Positions 17,850 through 27,847 are shown, counted from the stretch's first letter. The stretch is 64,000 nt of DNA from JAWPMT01 sp965601475 (GCA_965601475.1 OZ271832.1:3782001-3846000); one strand, 5' to 3'. Numbers and translations: made by a program. The notes: generated by a model from the sequence alone, not told the origin.

Positions 17850-19010
17850 TTGGAACAACACCCCAAAAAGATAGCTATCCTGGGATCTACCGGTTCCATT
17901 GGTACTCAAGCACTTGAGGTAGTCGACCAAAATCCTGATCGATTTCAGATCGAGGTACTCACTACCAATGGCAATGCCCAACTGATCATTGAACAAGCGC
18001 GGAAATACAACCCCAATGTAGTAGTCGTTGCGAATGAGGAACGGTATGATGAAGTGTTTGCGGCTCTGGATCCATTGGACATCAAAGTATATGCCGGTGC
18101 AAGCGCTTTAGAGGACGTTGTCCGCATGGATAGTATTGATACTGTCCTTACGGCGCTGGTGGGCTATGCTGGCCTCAAACCCACGCTGGCCGCCATTGAT
18201 GCCGCTAAAACCATTGCACTGGCCAATAAAGAAACCCTGGTCGTCGCCGGCCAATTGATTACCAGACTTGCGCAAGAACGTGGAGTCAATATTTATCCCG
18301 TAGATTCAGAGCATTCGGCAATTTTTCAGTGTCTGGTGGGCGAGTTCCACAACCCTATCGAGAAGCTCATATTGACTGCTTCCGGTGGGCCTTTTCGTGG
18401 AAAGTCCCGAAAGGATTTAGCTGAGGTAACTAAGGCTCAAGCATTGAAGCACCCCAATTGGGAGATGGGAGCGAAAGTCACCATAGATTCGGCTAGCTTG
18501 ATGAACAAAGGCCTTGAAGTGATCGAAGCCAAATGGCTTTTTGGGATTGCGCTGGACCAAATTGAGGTGGTGGTACACCCACAATCTATCATCCATTCCA
18601 TGGTCCAATTTGAAGATGGCTCCATCAAGGCACAACTTGGGTTGCCCGATATGCGTTTGCCTATTCAATTCGCCCTGGGCTATCCGCAGCGACTGAAGAA
18701 TGATTTTGCGAGATTCAATTTCACGGATTATCCCTCGTTGACTTTCGAGCAACCAGATACCAAGACATTTCGTAATCTGGAATTGGCCTATGAAGCCATG
18801 AGGAGTGGGGGTAACTTGCCTTGTGTGCTCAATGCAGCCAACGAAATTGCGGTTGAAGGATTCTTAAAAGATCAGGTAGGGTTCCTGGAAATTTCAGATG
18901 TAATTGAACAATGTTTGGGGAAAGTGGATTTTGTAGAAGAACCGAATTTAGAGGACTATATAGCCACAGATAAAGAAACGCGTAAAAGAGCTAAAGAGAT
19001 AATACATTAA
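17850..19010 (+). CDS. dxr: 1-deoxy-D-xylulose 5-phosphate reductoisomerase
   Basis: A 386-residue NADPH enzyme of the MEP isoprenoid pathway. N-terminal ILGSTGSIGTQALEV binds NADPH, and the metal/substrate motifs VDSEHSAIFQCL, LTASGGPFRG and ASLMNKGLEVIEA are intact. The start is a TTG: no ATG lies between the upstream GH3 stop (17845-17847) and the nucleotide-binding loop, so TTG at 17850 is the only sensible choice. It overlaps rseP by one base (TAATG). Confidence 0.95.
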   Translation: MEQHPKKIAILGSTGSIGTQALEVVDQNPDRFQIEVLTTNGNAQLIIEQARKYNPNVVVVANEERYDEVFAALDPLDIKVYAGASALEDVVRMDSIDTVLTALVGYAGLKPTLAAIDAAKTIALANKETLVVAGQLITRLAQERGVNIYPVDSEHSAIFQCLVGEFHNPIEKLILTASGGPFRGKSRKDLAEVTKAQALKHPNWEMGAKVTIDSASLMNKGLEVIEAKWLFGIALDQIEVVVHPQSIIHSMVQFEDGSIKAQLGLPDMRLPIQFALGYPQRLKNDFARFNFTDYPSLTFEQPDTKTFRNLELAYEAMRSGGNLPCVLNAANEIAVEGFLKDQVGFLEISDVIEQCLGKVDFVEEPNLEDYIATDKETRKRAKEIIH

Positions 19011-20347
19011 TGGAAGGAATAATTATGACAGTCCAGCTTTTGCTGGGGCTATCGATTTTGGTTGGAGTGCATGAATTGGGCCATTTGGTGGCAGCCAAAG
19101 CCTTTGGCATGCGGGTGGAGAAGTATTCCATTGGTTTTCCCCCAAAGATTTGGGGAAAGAAGTTCGGAGAAACAGAATATTCTATTGGAGCTATTCCGCT
19201 GGGAGGCTTCGTGAAGATTTCCGGGATGATTGATGAATCCCTGGACACGAAGAACCTGAGCCCAGAACCCCAATCCTGGGAGTTTCGCTCAAAACCAGCC
19301 TGGCAGCGGCTCATCGTGATGTTGGGGGGAATCATCGTTAATGTAATCACAGGGATCATCATCTTCATTTTTCTCACTTACTCACAAGGTGATACTTACA
19401 TTTCCAAAGCCGAACTCAATGAGCATGGTATCGTGGCCTATGAACTTGGAGAGAAAATTGGCCTTCAAACGGGGGACAAGATTGTCAATATCAGTGGCAA
19501 TGATTTTGAGAAATTCTCTGACCTGCTGAGTCCTGATGTGCTTTTGGGAGATGCTGCCTATTACACTGTATTGAGAGGTGGAGAACAGGTCAGGGTTGAT
19601 GTACCAGCCGATTTCCTTGATGATTTGTCCGATGGTGCTCGAAGAAACCCATTCGTCGGACCTCGCATGCCTTTTGAAGTCGGCCGAATTCCAGCTGGGA
19701 GCGATGCGATCCAGGGCGGGCTGCTGCCTGGAGATAAAATTGTGAAAATCGGAGATGACCCCATTCAATATTTTGACGAGGTGGCCGACGTACTTCAAAA
19801 GCACAAAAATGGCACTGTAGCGGTCCTTGTTGAAAGAAAATCAGACCAAGCGGAGCAGGATTTGATGGCACAGACGGAGCTCCAACTCATTGTCAACGAA
19901 GATGGCAAACTCGGTTTTGTGAGCAATCCTTTGCTCAGCTACTCTACCAGAGAATATACTTTCCTGGAGTCAGTACCCAAGGGGACGAACCATGCCTTTG
20001 GTGTGGTTTGGTTGAATATCAGGGCATTCGGAAAGATTTTTGCCGGCGACATTTCACCTCGAAAATCCCTTTCAGGGCCTATCGGTATCGCAGGCCTGTT
20101 TGGTGGCACCTGGGACTGGCTGAATTTTTGGAACATTACCGGCCTACTTTCCATGGTGCTGGCATTCATGAACTTGCTTCCGATTCCGGCGCTCGATGGT
20201 GGACATGTGATGTTCTTGAGTTGGGAAATCATTACAGGCAGGAAGCCTTCGGACAAATTCCTGGAAAATGCTCAAAAAGTCGGCATGGTCCTGATCCTGG
20301 GCTTGATGGTGTTTGCCATCTTCAATGATATCTCAAGGTTCTTCTAA
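19010..20347 (+). CDS. rseP: Site-2 zinc metalloprotease RseP
   Basis: A 445-residue membrane protease. The zinc motif H21-E-L-G-H25 lies in the first membrane span and the second metal motif, MNLLPIPALDGG, in a C-terminal span, as in intramembrane site-2 proteases. Two PDZ-like regions lie in between (about 150-200 and 220-290). In other bacteria RseP cuts anti-sigma factors and leftover signal peptides inside the membrane. The dxr-rseP order is a common conserved pair. The start overlaps the dxr stop (TAATG), and the stop overlaps the stop of the convergent OmpA-type gene. Confidence 0.94.
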   Translation: MEGIIMTVQLLLGLSILVGVHELGHLVAAKAFGMRVEKYSIGFPPKIWGKKFGETEYSIGAIPLGGFVKISGMIDESLDTKNLSPEPQSWEFRSKPAWQRLIVMLGGIIVNVITGIIIFIFLTYSQGDTYISKAELNEHGIVAYELGEKIGLQTGDKIVNISGNDFEKFSDLLSPDVLLGDAAYYTVLRGGEQVRVDVPADFLDDLSDGARRNPFVGPRMPFEVGRIPAGSDAIQGGLLPGDKIVKIGDDPIQYFDEVADVLQKHKNGTVAVLVERKSDQAEQDLMAQTELQLIVNEDGKLGFVSNPLLSYSTREYTFLESVPKGTNHAFGVVWLNIRAFGKIFAGDISPRKSLSGPIGIAGLFGGTWDWLNFWNITGLLSMVLAFMNLLPIPALDGGHVMFLSWEIITGRKPSDKFLENAQKVGMVLILGLMVFAIFNDISRFF

Positions 20348-22344
20348 TCTTCGGGATCTTCATTGGGGCTTGGCGGTGGAGCAGGTCGGTAGATTTCAAA
20401 TTCTACTCTCCTGTTGAGCGCCTGATCTGCTTCGGAGGTCTCTACTACCACCGGTCGGGAACTCCCGTAGCCTTCATGCTCCACGCGACTTTCGTGTATT
20501 CCGGCAAATAGGACAATATAGTCGCTGATTACTCTGGCTCTGAGTTTTGACAGCTCAAGGTTGAAATCCTCCGAGCCATAAGAGTCGGTATGGCCTGATA
20601 CACGTAGTTTGAAATCAATATTGTCGTATAGGAAATTGACAATCTTGTTGAGGTCGCCATACATCGATGGTTGCAACTCGGCTTTACCCACCTCAAACTC
20701 AATCGACTCAAACTTCACGCGAGCGGCAAGGGGTTCGGTCACTTTGTTCAGTTCCAGAGGCCCATCCAGGAAAAATGCTTCTTCGATTCTGAAAAAATCG
20801 TCTCCTTGGATGATGAGCAAATAGTTTCTCTGATCAATTAGTTGGAATTCAAAACTACCATCTGCCCGGAGGTAGCGCGGTGCCACCTCTATGCCCTCAT
20901 CCAGGTCAATAATGGATACAATGCCCCTGAAGGGAGCACCGGTTAGAGAGTCTGTCAGGGTCCCGGACAGTTCTGTGCTTGCGAGCGGTTGCGCCTCCAT
21001 GGGCAAGGGGAAGGAATAGAGGTCTTGCTTCTTCAGGTCTCGGGAGGAGGATCTTGAATAGAACAAATTGCTTGATTCTGAGTCGATCGTGAAATAGAAC
21101 TCACTACCACGGCCATTCACCAAAGGCCCTATGTTGTGAGGTTCTGTCCATTTGCCTTCCATGTTGTAGGCTTTGTAGATATCATATTCTCCAAAGTTGT
21201 ATAGCTGTCCGTTAGAGGAAAAATAGAGTATGTCGTATGCCGGATGGTAGAATGGACTCACATCATTGTTGCGTGTGTTGATAACGGGTCCCAAATTTTG
21301 GGCTGGCGCCCATGTTCCGTTCACGTTCTTCCAGGTAAAGTAGATGTCTGCGAGGCCAAAGCCCCCCAGGCGGTCAGAGGCAAAATACAGCGTATCCTCA
21401 CTGTGGCTGAGTGAGGGATGAGAGTCCCAGCTCACACTGTTGACATTTATCCCCAGATTCCGGATGTCACCCCACGTACTGTCCTCTTGCAGCGTAGTCA
21501 CAAACAAGTCGCAGTCCCCATAGCAATCGATGCATTCGCATCTTGAAAAATAGAGCGTCTTTCCATCGCGACTCAAAGCAGCACTACCCTCGTTGTACAA
21601 TGAATTGATCCCCTTCATCTCTCGAGCCTCGGACCAGATTCCATAATCATCCTTTTTGGAGTAAAAAAGGTCCTCATTGTCCCTTCGCCGGATGGAGAGG
21701 TCCAGGTTGTTGCGCTTGGAGGTGAATATCAGGATGTCATCCGTCAGGCTGAGGGTGGGTGCATAGTCGGCCTTGCTGCTATTCACTGCTGTTCCCATGT
21801 TGAGCAGGACCCCACGAGGAGGTCGCAAGGTATCTATGAGTTTCCGATGCTCTACCAATTCGTAGTAATAATCCACCGGCACATATTGTTCGGCTTCAAA
21901 ATTGTTTAGTGAATCATAGTATATCTCTATTTCCCGCAGGTTGATGCCTCTGTGATGATGCCTAAGTACCAAGCGGTATAGCGATCGCGCCTCTTCGTAG
22001 TCACCAAATAGTTCTGTCAATTTGGCAAGACGCCAGACAAGCCTTGTGTCCTTATAGAAATTCTGGATCCCGAAGCGCTTCACATAATCCTTAAGCGCCA
22101 CATAGAGCCTTTCCCAATTGCGTTCGCTGTCGAATTTTCGGATTTGTATGAGTTTGCTCTCATTGTAGTAGTGGTCGACCTTATTCATGTTGTCGAACTG
22201 GTAGATATTCAGCACCACATCAGAGGGAAGCGTATCAGTATTGACGAGGACTTCTTTCTTTTTCCTGAACTGGCCAAAAGCCAGGGGTCCCGCCAAGAGA
22301 AATATCAAGAGAAGCCATCCACTATTTGACAGGAATCCTTTCAT
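20344..22344 (-). CDS. PD40-repeat / OmpA-domain outer-membrane protein
   Basis: A 666-residue envelope protein. The start at 22344 gives a clean signal peptide (1-24, ending AFGQ); the longer upstream reading does not. Domain order: a helical TPR-like stretch (about 40-150), PD40/TolB-like beta-propeller repeats (about 190-440, with blocks such as LYFSSNGQLYNFGEYDIYKA), a carboxypeptidase-regulatory-like beta domain (about 465-550) and a C-terminal OmpA domain. The OmpA domain has the peptidoglycan-binding motif LRVSGHTDSYGSEDFNLELS and RRVEFEI. This architecture is widespread in Bacteroidota; some members belong to gliding/T9SS apparatus (PorE-like), but that role is inference. Confidence 0.86.
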   Translation of the reverse strand: MKGFLSNSGWLLLIFLLAGPLAFGQFRKKKEVLVNTDTLPSDVVLNIYQFDNMNKVDHYYNESKLIQIRKFDSERNWERLYVALKDYVKRFGIQNFYKDTRLVWRLAKLTELFGDYEEARSLYRLVLRHHHRGINLREIEIYYDSLNNFEAEQYVPVDYYYELVEHRKLIDTLRPPRGVLLNMGTAVNSSKADYAPTLSLTDDILIFTSKRNNLDLSIRRRDNEDLFYSKKDDYGIWSEAREMKGINSLYNEGSAALSRDGKTLYFSRCECIDCYGDCDLFVTTLQEDSTWGDIRNLGINVNSVSWDSHPSLSHSEDTLYFASDRLGGFGLADIYFTWKNVNGTWAPAQNLGPVINTRNNDVSPFYHPAYDILYFSSNGQLYNFGEYDIYKAYNMEGKWTEPHNIGPLVNGRGSEFYFTIDSESSNLFYSRSSSRDLKKQDLYSFPLPMEAQPLASTELSGTLTDSLTGAPFRGIVSIIDLDEGIEVAPRYLRADGSFEFQLIDQRNYLLIIQGDDFFRIEEAFFLDGPLELNKVTEPLAARVKFESIEFEVGKAELQPSMYGDLNKIVNFLYDNIDFKLRVSGHTDSYGSEDFNLELSKLRARVISDYIVLFAGIHESRVEHEGYGSSRPVVVETSEADQALNRRVEFEIYRPAPPPSPNEDPED

Positions 22345-22480
22345 GCTTAAAGACCAAAAGTCGGCCAAATTTGCATCTTTCAATAAAGATAACATCAAAT
22401 AAGCCACAACAATTAATATTGGCACACTCATTGGACCTTTAGCTCAGCAAACCAAAATCACGGGGTTTCCCCCTGCGAAC

Positions 22481-22493
22481 TGTCAATTTGACA
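22481..22493. promoter_or_regulatory. Palindrome upstream of lon
   Basis: TGTCAATTTGACA is a perfect 6+1+6 inverted repeat, 11 bases before the lon start. A second small hairpin, GGGG-TTT-CCCC, lies at 22462-22472. The position suits a repressor operator for lon, but no matching regulator is known to me. Confidence 0.4.
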
Positions 22494-22503
22494 TATTTAT
22501 TTA

Positions 22504-24978
22504 ATGTTTGACGCAAAGAATTTCCAAATTTTATTACCGGAATACATCGACGAAGAATCTGAAGAGTTGATTCAGATTATAGACCCCAGCGATGGGGAGG
22601 AGATCAGTGACGAGAACCTTCCTAAGGAGTTGCCTGTGCTTCCAATCAGGAATACGGTACTCTTTCCAGGGGTAGTTATACCCATCACTGTCGGTCGACA
22701 GAAGTCCATCAGGTTGGTGAAGAAGGCCTATAAAGGCGACCGTATCATTGGGGTCACTGCACAAAGGAACAACAAGAAGGAAGATCCTGGTTTTGAGGAT
22801 CTTTATAACATAGGCACCATAGCCAAGATCATCAAAATGTTGGTGCTTCCGGATGGGAACACCACCATCATCATACAGGGGCAAAAGCGGTTTGAGTTGC
22901 AAAGCCTTGTCTCTGATGAGCCTTTCCTCAAAGTCAACTACAAGGTGTTGCCCGAGGGGAAGTTGGAGGGAGATGTGCAGGAAGTTGTGGCCATCAATCA
23001 GTCATTGAAGGAGGCGGCCAACAAGATAATGAAGCTCAATCCGGAGATTCCCAAGGAAGCCCAGATTGCGGTGGACAATATCGAAAACGCTGCTTTTCTC
23101 ACACACTTTCTCAGTTCAAATATCAATGCTTCTGTAGCGGAGAAACAAGGGTTGCTTCAGATTGATCACCCCAAGGAAAGAGCCGAGAAGTTGCTGCAAT
23201 TCATGTTGAAGGACATCCAGATGCTTGAATTGAAGCAGGAGATCCAAAACAAGGTACATTCCGACATAGATCAGCAGCAGCGTGATTACTTCCTACGACA
23301 ACAAATGAAAGTCTTGCAGGATGAGCTGGGCCAGGGTGGACCGGATCAGGAACTGCAGGCCCTCAGGAAGAAAGCCAGCGAGAAAAACTGGCCCCTCGAA
23401 GTTGCTCAGCACTTCGATAAGGAGTTGGAAAAAATAAACCGTATGAACCCTTCTGCCGCGGAATACCCCGTGGCCATGAGTTATGCGGAGCTACTGGTGG
23501 ATCTTCCATGGAATGAATACACCGACGACAATTTTGATTTGAAAAATGCCGCGGAAATACTGGACGATCAGCACTATGGCCTGGAAAAGGTCAAAGAAAG
23601 AATTTTGGAGTATCTGGCGATAAGGAAGCTGAAGAATGATCTGAAGGGCCCGATTCTTTGCCTCTATGGCCCTCCTGGTGTAGGTAAGACTTCCCTGGGC
23701 AAGTCTATCGCCGAAGCGCTTGGCAGGAAATATGTGAGGATGTCCCTGGGTGGGGTTCATGATGAAGCGGAGATCCGAGGGCACCGAAAGACTTACATTG
23801 GAGCCATGCCCGGCAAGATTATCCAGAACATCAAAAAGGCCAAAACATCCAATCCTGTATTCATACTGGACGAAATCGACAAGGTCAGTTCTGATTTTCG
23901 AGGCGACCCATCTTCAGCACTACTGGAAGTGCTTGATCCTGAGCAGAATACCACATTCAAAGACAACTATGTGGAGGTGGATTTCGACCTTTCAAAGGTG
24001 CTTTTCATTGCCACAGCTAATTCCCTGGATACCATCCAACCGGCTTTGCGTGATCGTATGGAGATCATTGAGATCACCGGATATACACTGGAGGAGAAAG
24101 TTGAAATTGCTAAAAAGCATCTAATCCCCAAACAACGTGAGGAACACGGCATACGTGCCAAGGACGCTTCATTTGACCGCGGAGCTATAGTCAAAATTGT
24201 GAATGACTATACACGGGAGTCGGGTGTCAGAAACCTGGAAAGAAGGATTGCAGGTGTCTGCAGGAATGTGGCCAAGGGGATTGCTATGGAAGAAGAAGAC
24301 ATTGCCAAGAAAATCTCTGAGGAGCGCGTGAGGAAGATCCTGGGTCCGGAGCTATTTGATAAGGAGCAATATGAGAACAATGACTTCGCTGGGGTGGCCA
24401 CAGGCCTTGCCTGGACGCCTGTCGGCGGAGAAATTCTCTTTATAGAGGCTAGTGTAAGCAAGGGCAAGGGCAAACTCACCCTGAGCGGACAATTGGGCGA
24501 TGTCATGAAGGAATCTGCCGTGACGGCCCTGTCATTTTTGAAGTCCAATTCTGAGAAGCTGGGTCTAGATTATCGGGTTTTTGAGCATTACGATTTGCAT
24601 GTTCATGTGCCTGCCGGGGCAGTGCCAAAGGACGGACCATCAGCGGGGATCACTATGTTGACGGCCTTGGCCTCCGTGTTTACACAGCGGAAGATCAAAA
24701 GCAAATTGGCTATGACGGGTGAGATCACGCTGAGGGGTAAGGTCTTGCCAGTTGGTGGTATTAAGGAAAAAATCCTTGCTGCCAAACGTGCCGGTGTGAA
24801 AGAAATACTGCTATGTGATCGAAACAAAAAAGATTTTGAGGAAATTACCGAGAGTTATGTGAAGGGACTAAAAATTCATTTTGTGAATGATGTCTGGCAG
24901 GTATTGGACCAAGCACTTCTATCTGTGAAAGTGGACAATCCTGTGGAATTCACTATACCTGAAACAGTGAAAGATTGA
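22504..24978 (+). CDS. lon: ATP-dependent protease Lon
   Basis: An 824-residue protein with all three Lon parts: the N-terminal substrate domain (about 45-250), the AAA+ module (Walker A GPPGVGKTS, Walker B VFILDEIDK) and the C-terminal Ser-Lys protease. The catalytic Ser is S713 in KDGPSAG; the Lys lies about 40 residues on, in the GGIKEKILAAKRAG region. It degrades misfolded and regulatory proteins in the cytosol. A palindrome sits just upstream of the start. The stop codon overlaps the TTG start of porQ. Confidence 0.97.
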   Translation: MFDAKNFQILLPEYIDEESEELIQIIDPSDGEEISDENLPKELPVLPIRNTVLFPGVVIPITVGRQKSIRLVKKAYKGDRIIGVTAQRNNKKEDPGFEDLYNIGTIAKIIKMLVLPDGNTTIIIQGQKRFELQSLVSDEPFLKVNYKVLPEGKLEGDVQEVVAINQSLKEAANKIMKLNPEIPKEAQIAVDNIENAAFLTHFLSSNINASVAEKQGLLQIDHPKERAEKLLQFMLKDIQMLELKQEIQNKVHSDIDQQQRDYFLRQQMKVLQDELGQGGPDQELQALRKKASEKNWPLEVAQHFDKELEKINRMNPSAAEYPVAMSYAELLVDLPWNEYTDDNFDLKNAAEILDDQHYGLEKVKERILEYLAIRKLKNDLKGPILCLYGPPGVGKTSLGKSIAEALGRKYVRMSLGGVHDEAEIRGHRKTYIGAMPGKIIQNIKKAKTSNPVFILDEIDKVSSDFRGDPSSALLEVLDPEQNTTFKDNYVEVDFDLSKVLFIATANSLDTIQPALRDRMEIIEITGYTLEEKVEIAKKHLIPKQREEHGIRAKDASFDRGAIVKIVNDYTRESGVRNLERRIAGVCRNVAKGIAMEEEDIAKKISEERVRKILGPELFDKEQYENNDFAGVATGLAWTPVGGEILFIEASVSKGKGKLTLSGQLGDVMKESAVTALSFLKSNSEKLGLDYRVFEHYDLHVHVPAGAVPKDGPSAGITMLTALASVFTQRKIKSKLAMTGEITLRGKVLPVGGIKEKILAAKRAGVKEILLCDRNKKDFEEITESYVKGLKIHFVNDVWQVLDQALLSVKVDNPVEFTIPETVKD

Positions 24979-25970
24979 GGTATCTTCCTTTGTTTGCTCT
25001 GATTGTTGGTGTGCAGTTTGCAATGGCACAGGCTGGTGATTCTGGATTTGCGATTTTAAACTTGCCATCCAGTGCCAGGTCTTCGGCCCAGGGGGGTGGT
25101 TTGGTAGCCCTCGCACAGCAGGATCTTAGCGTCGTTGGAGACAATCCGGCACTACTCGATTCAGTGCCAAGTGGCGACTTCTACCTTCAATATTCCCCGT
25201 TCTTTGGAGGCATCAATCTGCTTAACGCTGGCTACGCGTTCCGCGCAGGAGGGGCTGGCGATTTTGCATTGAGCTTATCCTATCTCAACTATGGAGAATT
25301 GGATCAAACGGACGTCTTGGGTCAGAGCATAGGTAGCTTCACACCTCAGGATTATCAATTGAGGCTGACCAAGAGCCACAGACTGGGGCCATTCGTACTC
25401 GGAGCAAATCTCAAATTCGTTCACTCCTCCATCGCGGGATTTGGTGCGTCAGCCATTGCTGGAGACCTGGGTGGCGTTTTCACCCATCCCAATGTCGATC
25501 TGGCTGTTGGCGTTGTTGTCAGGAACCTGGGCTTAGTGGTTAGCGACTACGTAGCCTCCTCAGTAGAGTTGCCCGTGGACCTACAACTGGGGATCAGCTT
25601 CAAACCTAGGTATATGCCTGCGCGTTTCAACTTAGGCCTGTCAAACTTGGGTCAGGATTTGAACTATTTCGATGAATTTCCAACGGACGGGCAGCAGACC
25701 TCCAGGGTAGATGGGTTTCTGCGGCATTTGTCTACGGGTTTGGAACTCTATGTGGGCAAAGCCGTCACGGCGATGGTGGGGTATAACCACCTGAGAAATC
25801 AGGAGCTGAAGCTCACCCAAGGGAATTTTGGAGCCGGGTTTAGTTTTGGATTAGCCGTCAAGATCAAGGGAATGCAAATACAATTTTCAAGGGCTACCTA
25901 TCACGCTGGGGGTGGTCTCAACACGCTGGGCGTGCAGGGAAGCCTTTTTGCCAAGAAGAAATTATTCTGA
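24975..25970 (+). CDS. porQ: Type IX secretion system protein PorQ
   Basis: A 331-residue outer-membrane beta-barrel with a signal peptide (1-18, ending AMAQ). The early block AILNLPSSARSSAQGG-LVAL is the PorV/PorQ family hallmark, and VVGDNPALLD matches the related early loop. The length fits PorQ rather than PorV (about 380-400). The start is a TTG inside TTGA shared with the lon stop; the first in-frame ATG would remove the signal peptide. It implies that this organism has type IX secretion (PorQ is implicated in handling A-LPS for cargo attachment). It lies between lon and hslU, which may mean co-regulation with protein quality control. Confidence 0.85.
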   Translation: MRYLPLFALIVGVQFAMAQAGDSGFAILNLPSSARSSAQGGGLVALAQQDLSVVGDNPALLDSVPSGDFYLQYSPFFGGINLLNAGYAFRAGGAGDFALSLSYLNYGELDQTDVLGQSIGSFTPQDYQLRLTKSHRLGPFVLGANLKFVHSSIAGFGASAIAGDLGGVFTHPNVDLAVGVVVRNLGLVVSDYVASSVELPVDLQLGISFKPRYMPARFNLGLSNLGQDLNYFDEFPTDGQQTSRVDGFLRHLSTGLELYVGKAVTAMVGYNHLRNQELKLTQGNFGAGFSFGLAVKIKGMQIQFSRATYHAGGGLNTLGVQGSLFAKKKLF

Positions 25971-25972
25971 AA

Positions 25973-27349
25973 ATGAAAGAAATGAATTTTACGCCGAAGC
26001 AGATTGTTGAAGAGCTCGACAAATACATCATTGGTCAGCGCGATGCCAAGAAGAACGTGGCCATCGCACTTCGCAACCGGTGGCGCCGGATGAATGTCAA
26101 AGAGGACATCAAGAAGGAGATTGTCCCCAACAACATCTTACTCATAGGTTCCACAGGCGTTGGAAAGACAGAGATAGCACGAAGGTTGGCGAAAATGTCT
26201 GAGGCACCGTTTACGAAGGTAGAAGCTTCCAAATTCACAGAAGTGGGCTACGTGGGTCGGGATGTAGAAAGCATGGTACGTGACCTGGTGGAGCAAGCGG
26301 TGAACCTCGTCAAGGTCGCCAAGAAAGAAGAGGTCAAAGAAAAGGCTGCCGAGGTCGTGGAAGCTCAGATATTGGATGCATTGATCCCACCTTTAAAAGC
26401 CACGACAAAATCTCACGCATTGAGCGATCATAACGATACCGAGGAGAAGGAGCTCAATGAGAAAACCAGGGACAAATTCAGAGAGAAGGTCAAGAACGGT
26501 GATTTGGACGAAAGGAAGATTGAGATCAATGTGCAGTCACCTGGAGGATCAAATATTGGTATGATTGGCGGAGGGATGATGGATGAGTCCTCCATGATCA
26601 ACTTGCAGGAAATGCTAGGGAATATGATGCCCAAGAAGAGCAAGAAGCGCAAAGTCACCATCGCTGAGGCTCGAAAAATCCTCATGGAAGAGGAGATGGC
26701 CAAGCTGATCGACATGGACGAGGTCAAGGATGAGGCCATTCGAAGGGCAGCCAACACAGGAATTGTGTTTATTGATGAGATAGACAAGATTGCCGGTGGA
26801 AGAGGGGGCAAAAGTGGGCCCGACGTGAGCCGCGAAGGCGTTCAGCGAGATTTGTTGCCGATCGTGGAAGGCAGCGCGGTCAATACGAAGTACGGAGTGA
26901 TCAATACAGATCATATTCTTTTCATTGCCGCAGGTGCATTTCACTTTTCTAAGCCTTCAGACCTTATTCCGGAGCTGCAGGGCAGATTCCCCATCCGCGT
27001 AGAATTGGAAAACCTTACCAAAGAAGATTTCTTACAAATTCTTAAGGAACCTAAAAACTCGCTGACCAAGCAATACACAGCACTGCTGGGGGCAGAAGAA
27101 GTGAGTCTCGTGTTCCTGGACGATGCGCTGGAGAAAATCGCAGAGATGGCATTTCATATCAACGAAGAGGTGGAGAATATTGGAGCAAGACGCCTCCATA
27201 CTGTGATGAGTAAGTTGTTGAATGATATCCTGTTCGACATTCCTGACAAAATCGGATCGAACTCGCAAGTTGTAATCACCAAAGAGATGGTGGAAGAACG
27301 CCTGGCGGAATTGGTGAAAAACAGGGATTTAAGTCAATATATCCTTTAG
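25973..27349 (+). CDS. hslU: HslU ATPase subunit of the HslUV protease
   Basis: A 458-residue AAA+ ClpY/HslU. N-terminal TPKQIVEELDKYIIGQ is typical; Walker A is GSTGVGKT (59-66) and Walker B is IVFIDEIDK (around 265). The intermediate I-domain is present (about 110-230), and the C-terminus, which docks into HslV, ends SQYIL. HslU unfolds substrates and feeds them to the HslV peptidase. No hslV gene is next to it or elsewhere in the window, so the partner must be encoded elsewhere. It starts two bases after the porQ stop. Confidence 0.95.
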   Translation: MKEMNFTPKQIVEELDKYIIGQRDAKKNVAIALRNRWRRMNVKEDIKKEIVPNNILLIGSTGVGKTEIARRLAKMSEAPFTKVEASKFTEVGYVGRDVESMVRDLVEQAVNLVKVAKKEEVKEKAAEVVEAQILDALIPPLKATTKSHALSDHNDTEEKELNEKTRDKFREKVKNGDLDERKIEINVQSPGGSNIGMIGGGMMDESSMINLQEMLGNMMPKKSKKRKVTIAEARKILMEEEMAKLIDMDEVKDEAIRRAANTGIVFIDEIDKIAGGRGGKSGPDVSREGVQRDLLPIVEGSAVNTKYGVINTDHILFIAAGAFHFSKPSDLIPELQGRFPIRVELENLTKEDFLQILKEPKNSLTKQYTALLGAEEVSLVFLDDALEKIAEMAFHINEEVENIGARRLHTVMSKLLNDILFDIPDKIGSNSQVVITKEMVEERLAELVKNRDLSQYIL

Positions 27350-27358
27350 AAGGATTAC

Positions 27359-27847
27359 TCAGAGCTTTTTCGGGATTTGGTAGAAGAGCCGCTTGGCATC
27401 GCCCTCTCCTAGCGCTTTCCAGGAAGGGATTTCCAGTTGTAGCCCAACAAGTGCACAGGTTGGAAGATTGTCTATGTAGTCACTGCAGAGGTTGTTATAG
27501 AAGGACGTCAATCCGGGATTGTGCCCGAATAGGGCGACAACATCAGCGTCGCCTACTTTCCTCACGAAAGTTTGAAGACCATAGGCATCAGCATGATAGA
27601 GGGAGTCTGAAATCACAATTGCATCTTCAGGATAATCCCATGCATCAGCCATGAAGAGGGCCGTGTAAAAAGCCCTGCTTGCAGCACTGCTCAGCATCAG
27701 GTTGGGAGCGGGTATGTTGCTTTTTACAAACGCCCCCATGCGTACAACATCCCTTCGTCCACGTTTACCTAATGGGCGATCAAAATCACCGAGCCCATCA
27801 TAGCTCCATGATGATTTAGCATGCCGTACCAGGTATAGCGTCTTCAT
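27359..27847 (-). CDS. SixA-like histidine phosphatase
   Basis: A 162-residue branch-2-size member of the histidine phosphatase superfamily. The catalytic RHG-type motif is LVRHAKSSW (H9), and the second His lies in LFGHNPGLT. SixA removes phosphate from phosphohistidine in some phosphorelays; related proteins act on other phosphoesters, so specificity is open. Its start overlaps the stop of the upstream carbonic anhydrase gene (TAATG), so the two are translationally coupled. Confidence 0.83.
   Translation of the reverse strand: MKTLYLVRHAKSSWSYDGLGDFDRPLGKRGRRDVVRMGAFVKSNIPAPNLMLSSAASRAFYTALFMADAWDYPEDAIVISDSLYHADAYGLQTFVRKVGDADVVALFGHNPGLTSFYNNLCSDYIDNLPTCALVGLQLEIPSWKALGEGDAKRLFYQIPKKL

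Noticed and set aside
20344..22431. Longer N-terminus for the OmpA/PD40 protein (start at 22431)
   Set aside because: The extension hides the clear signal peptide beginning at 22344.
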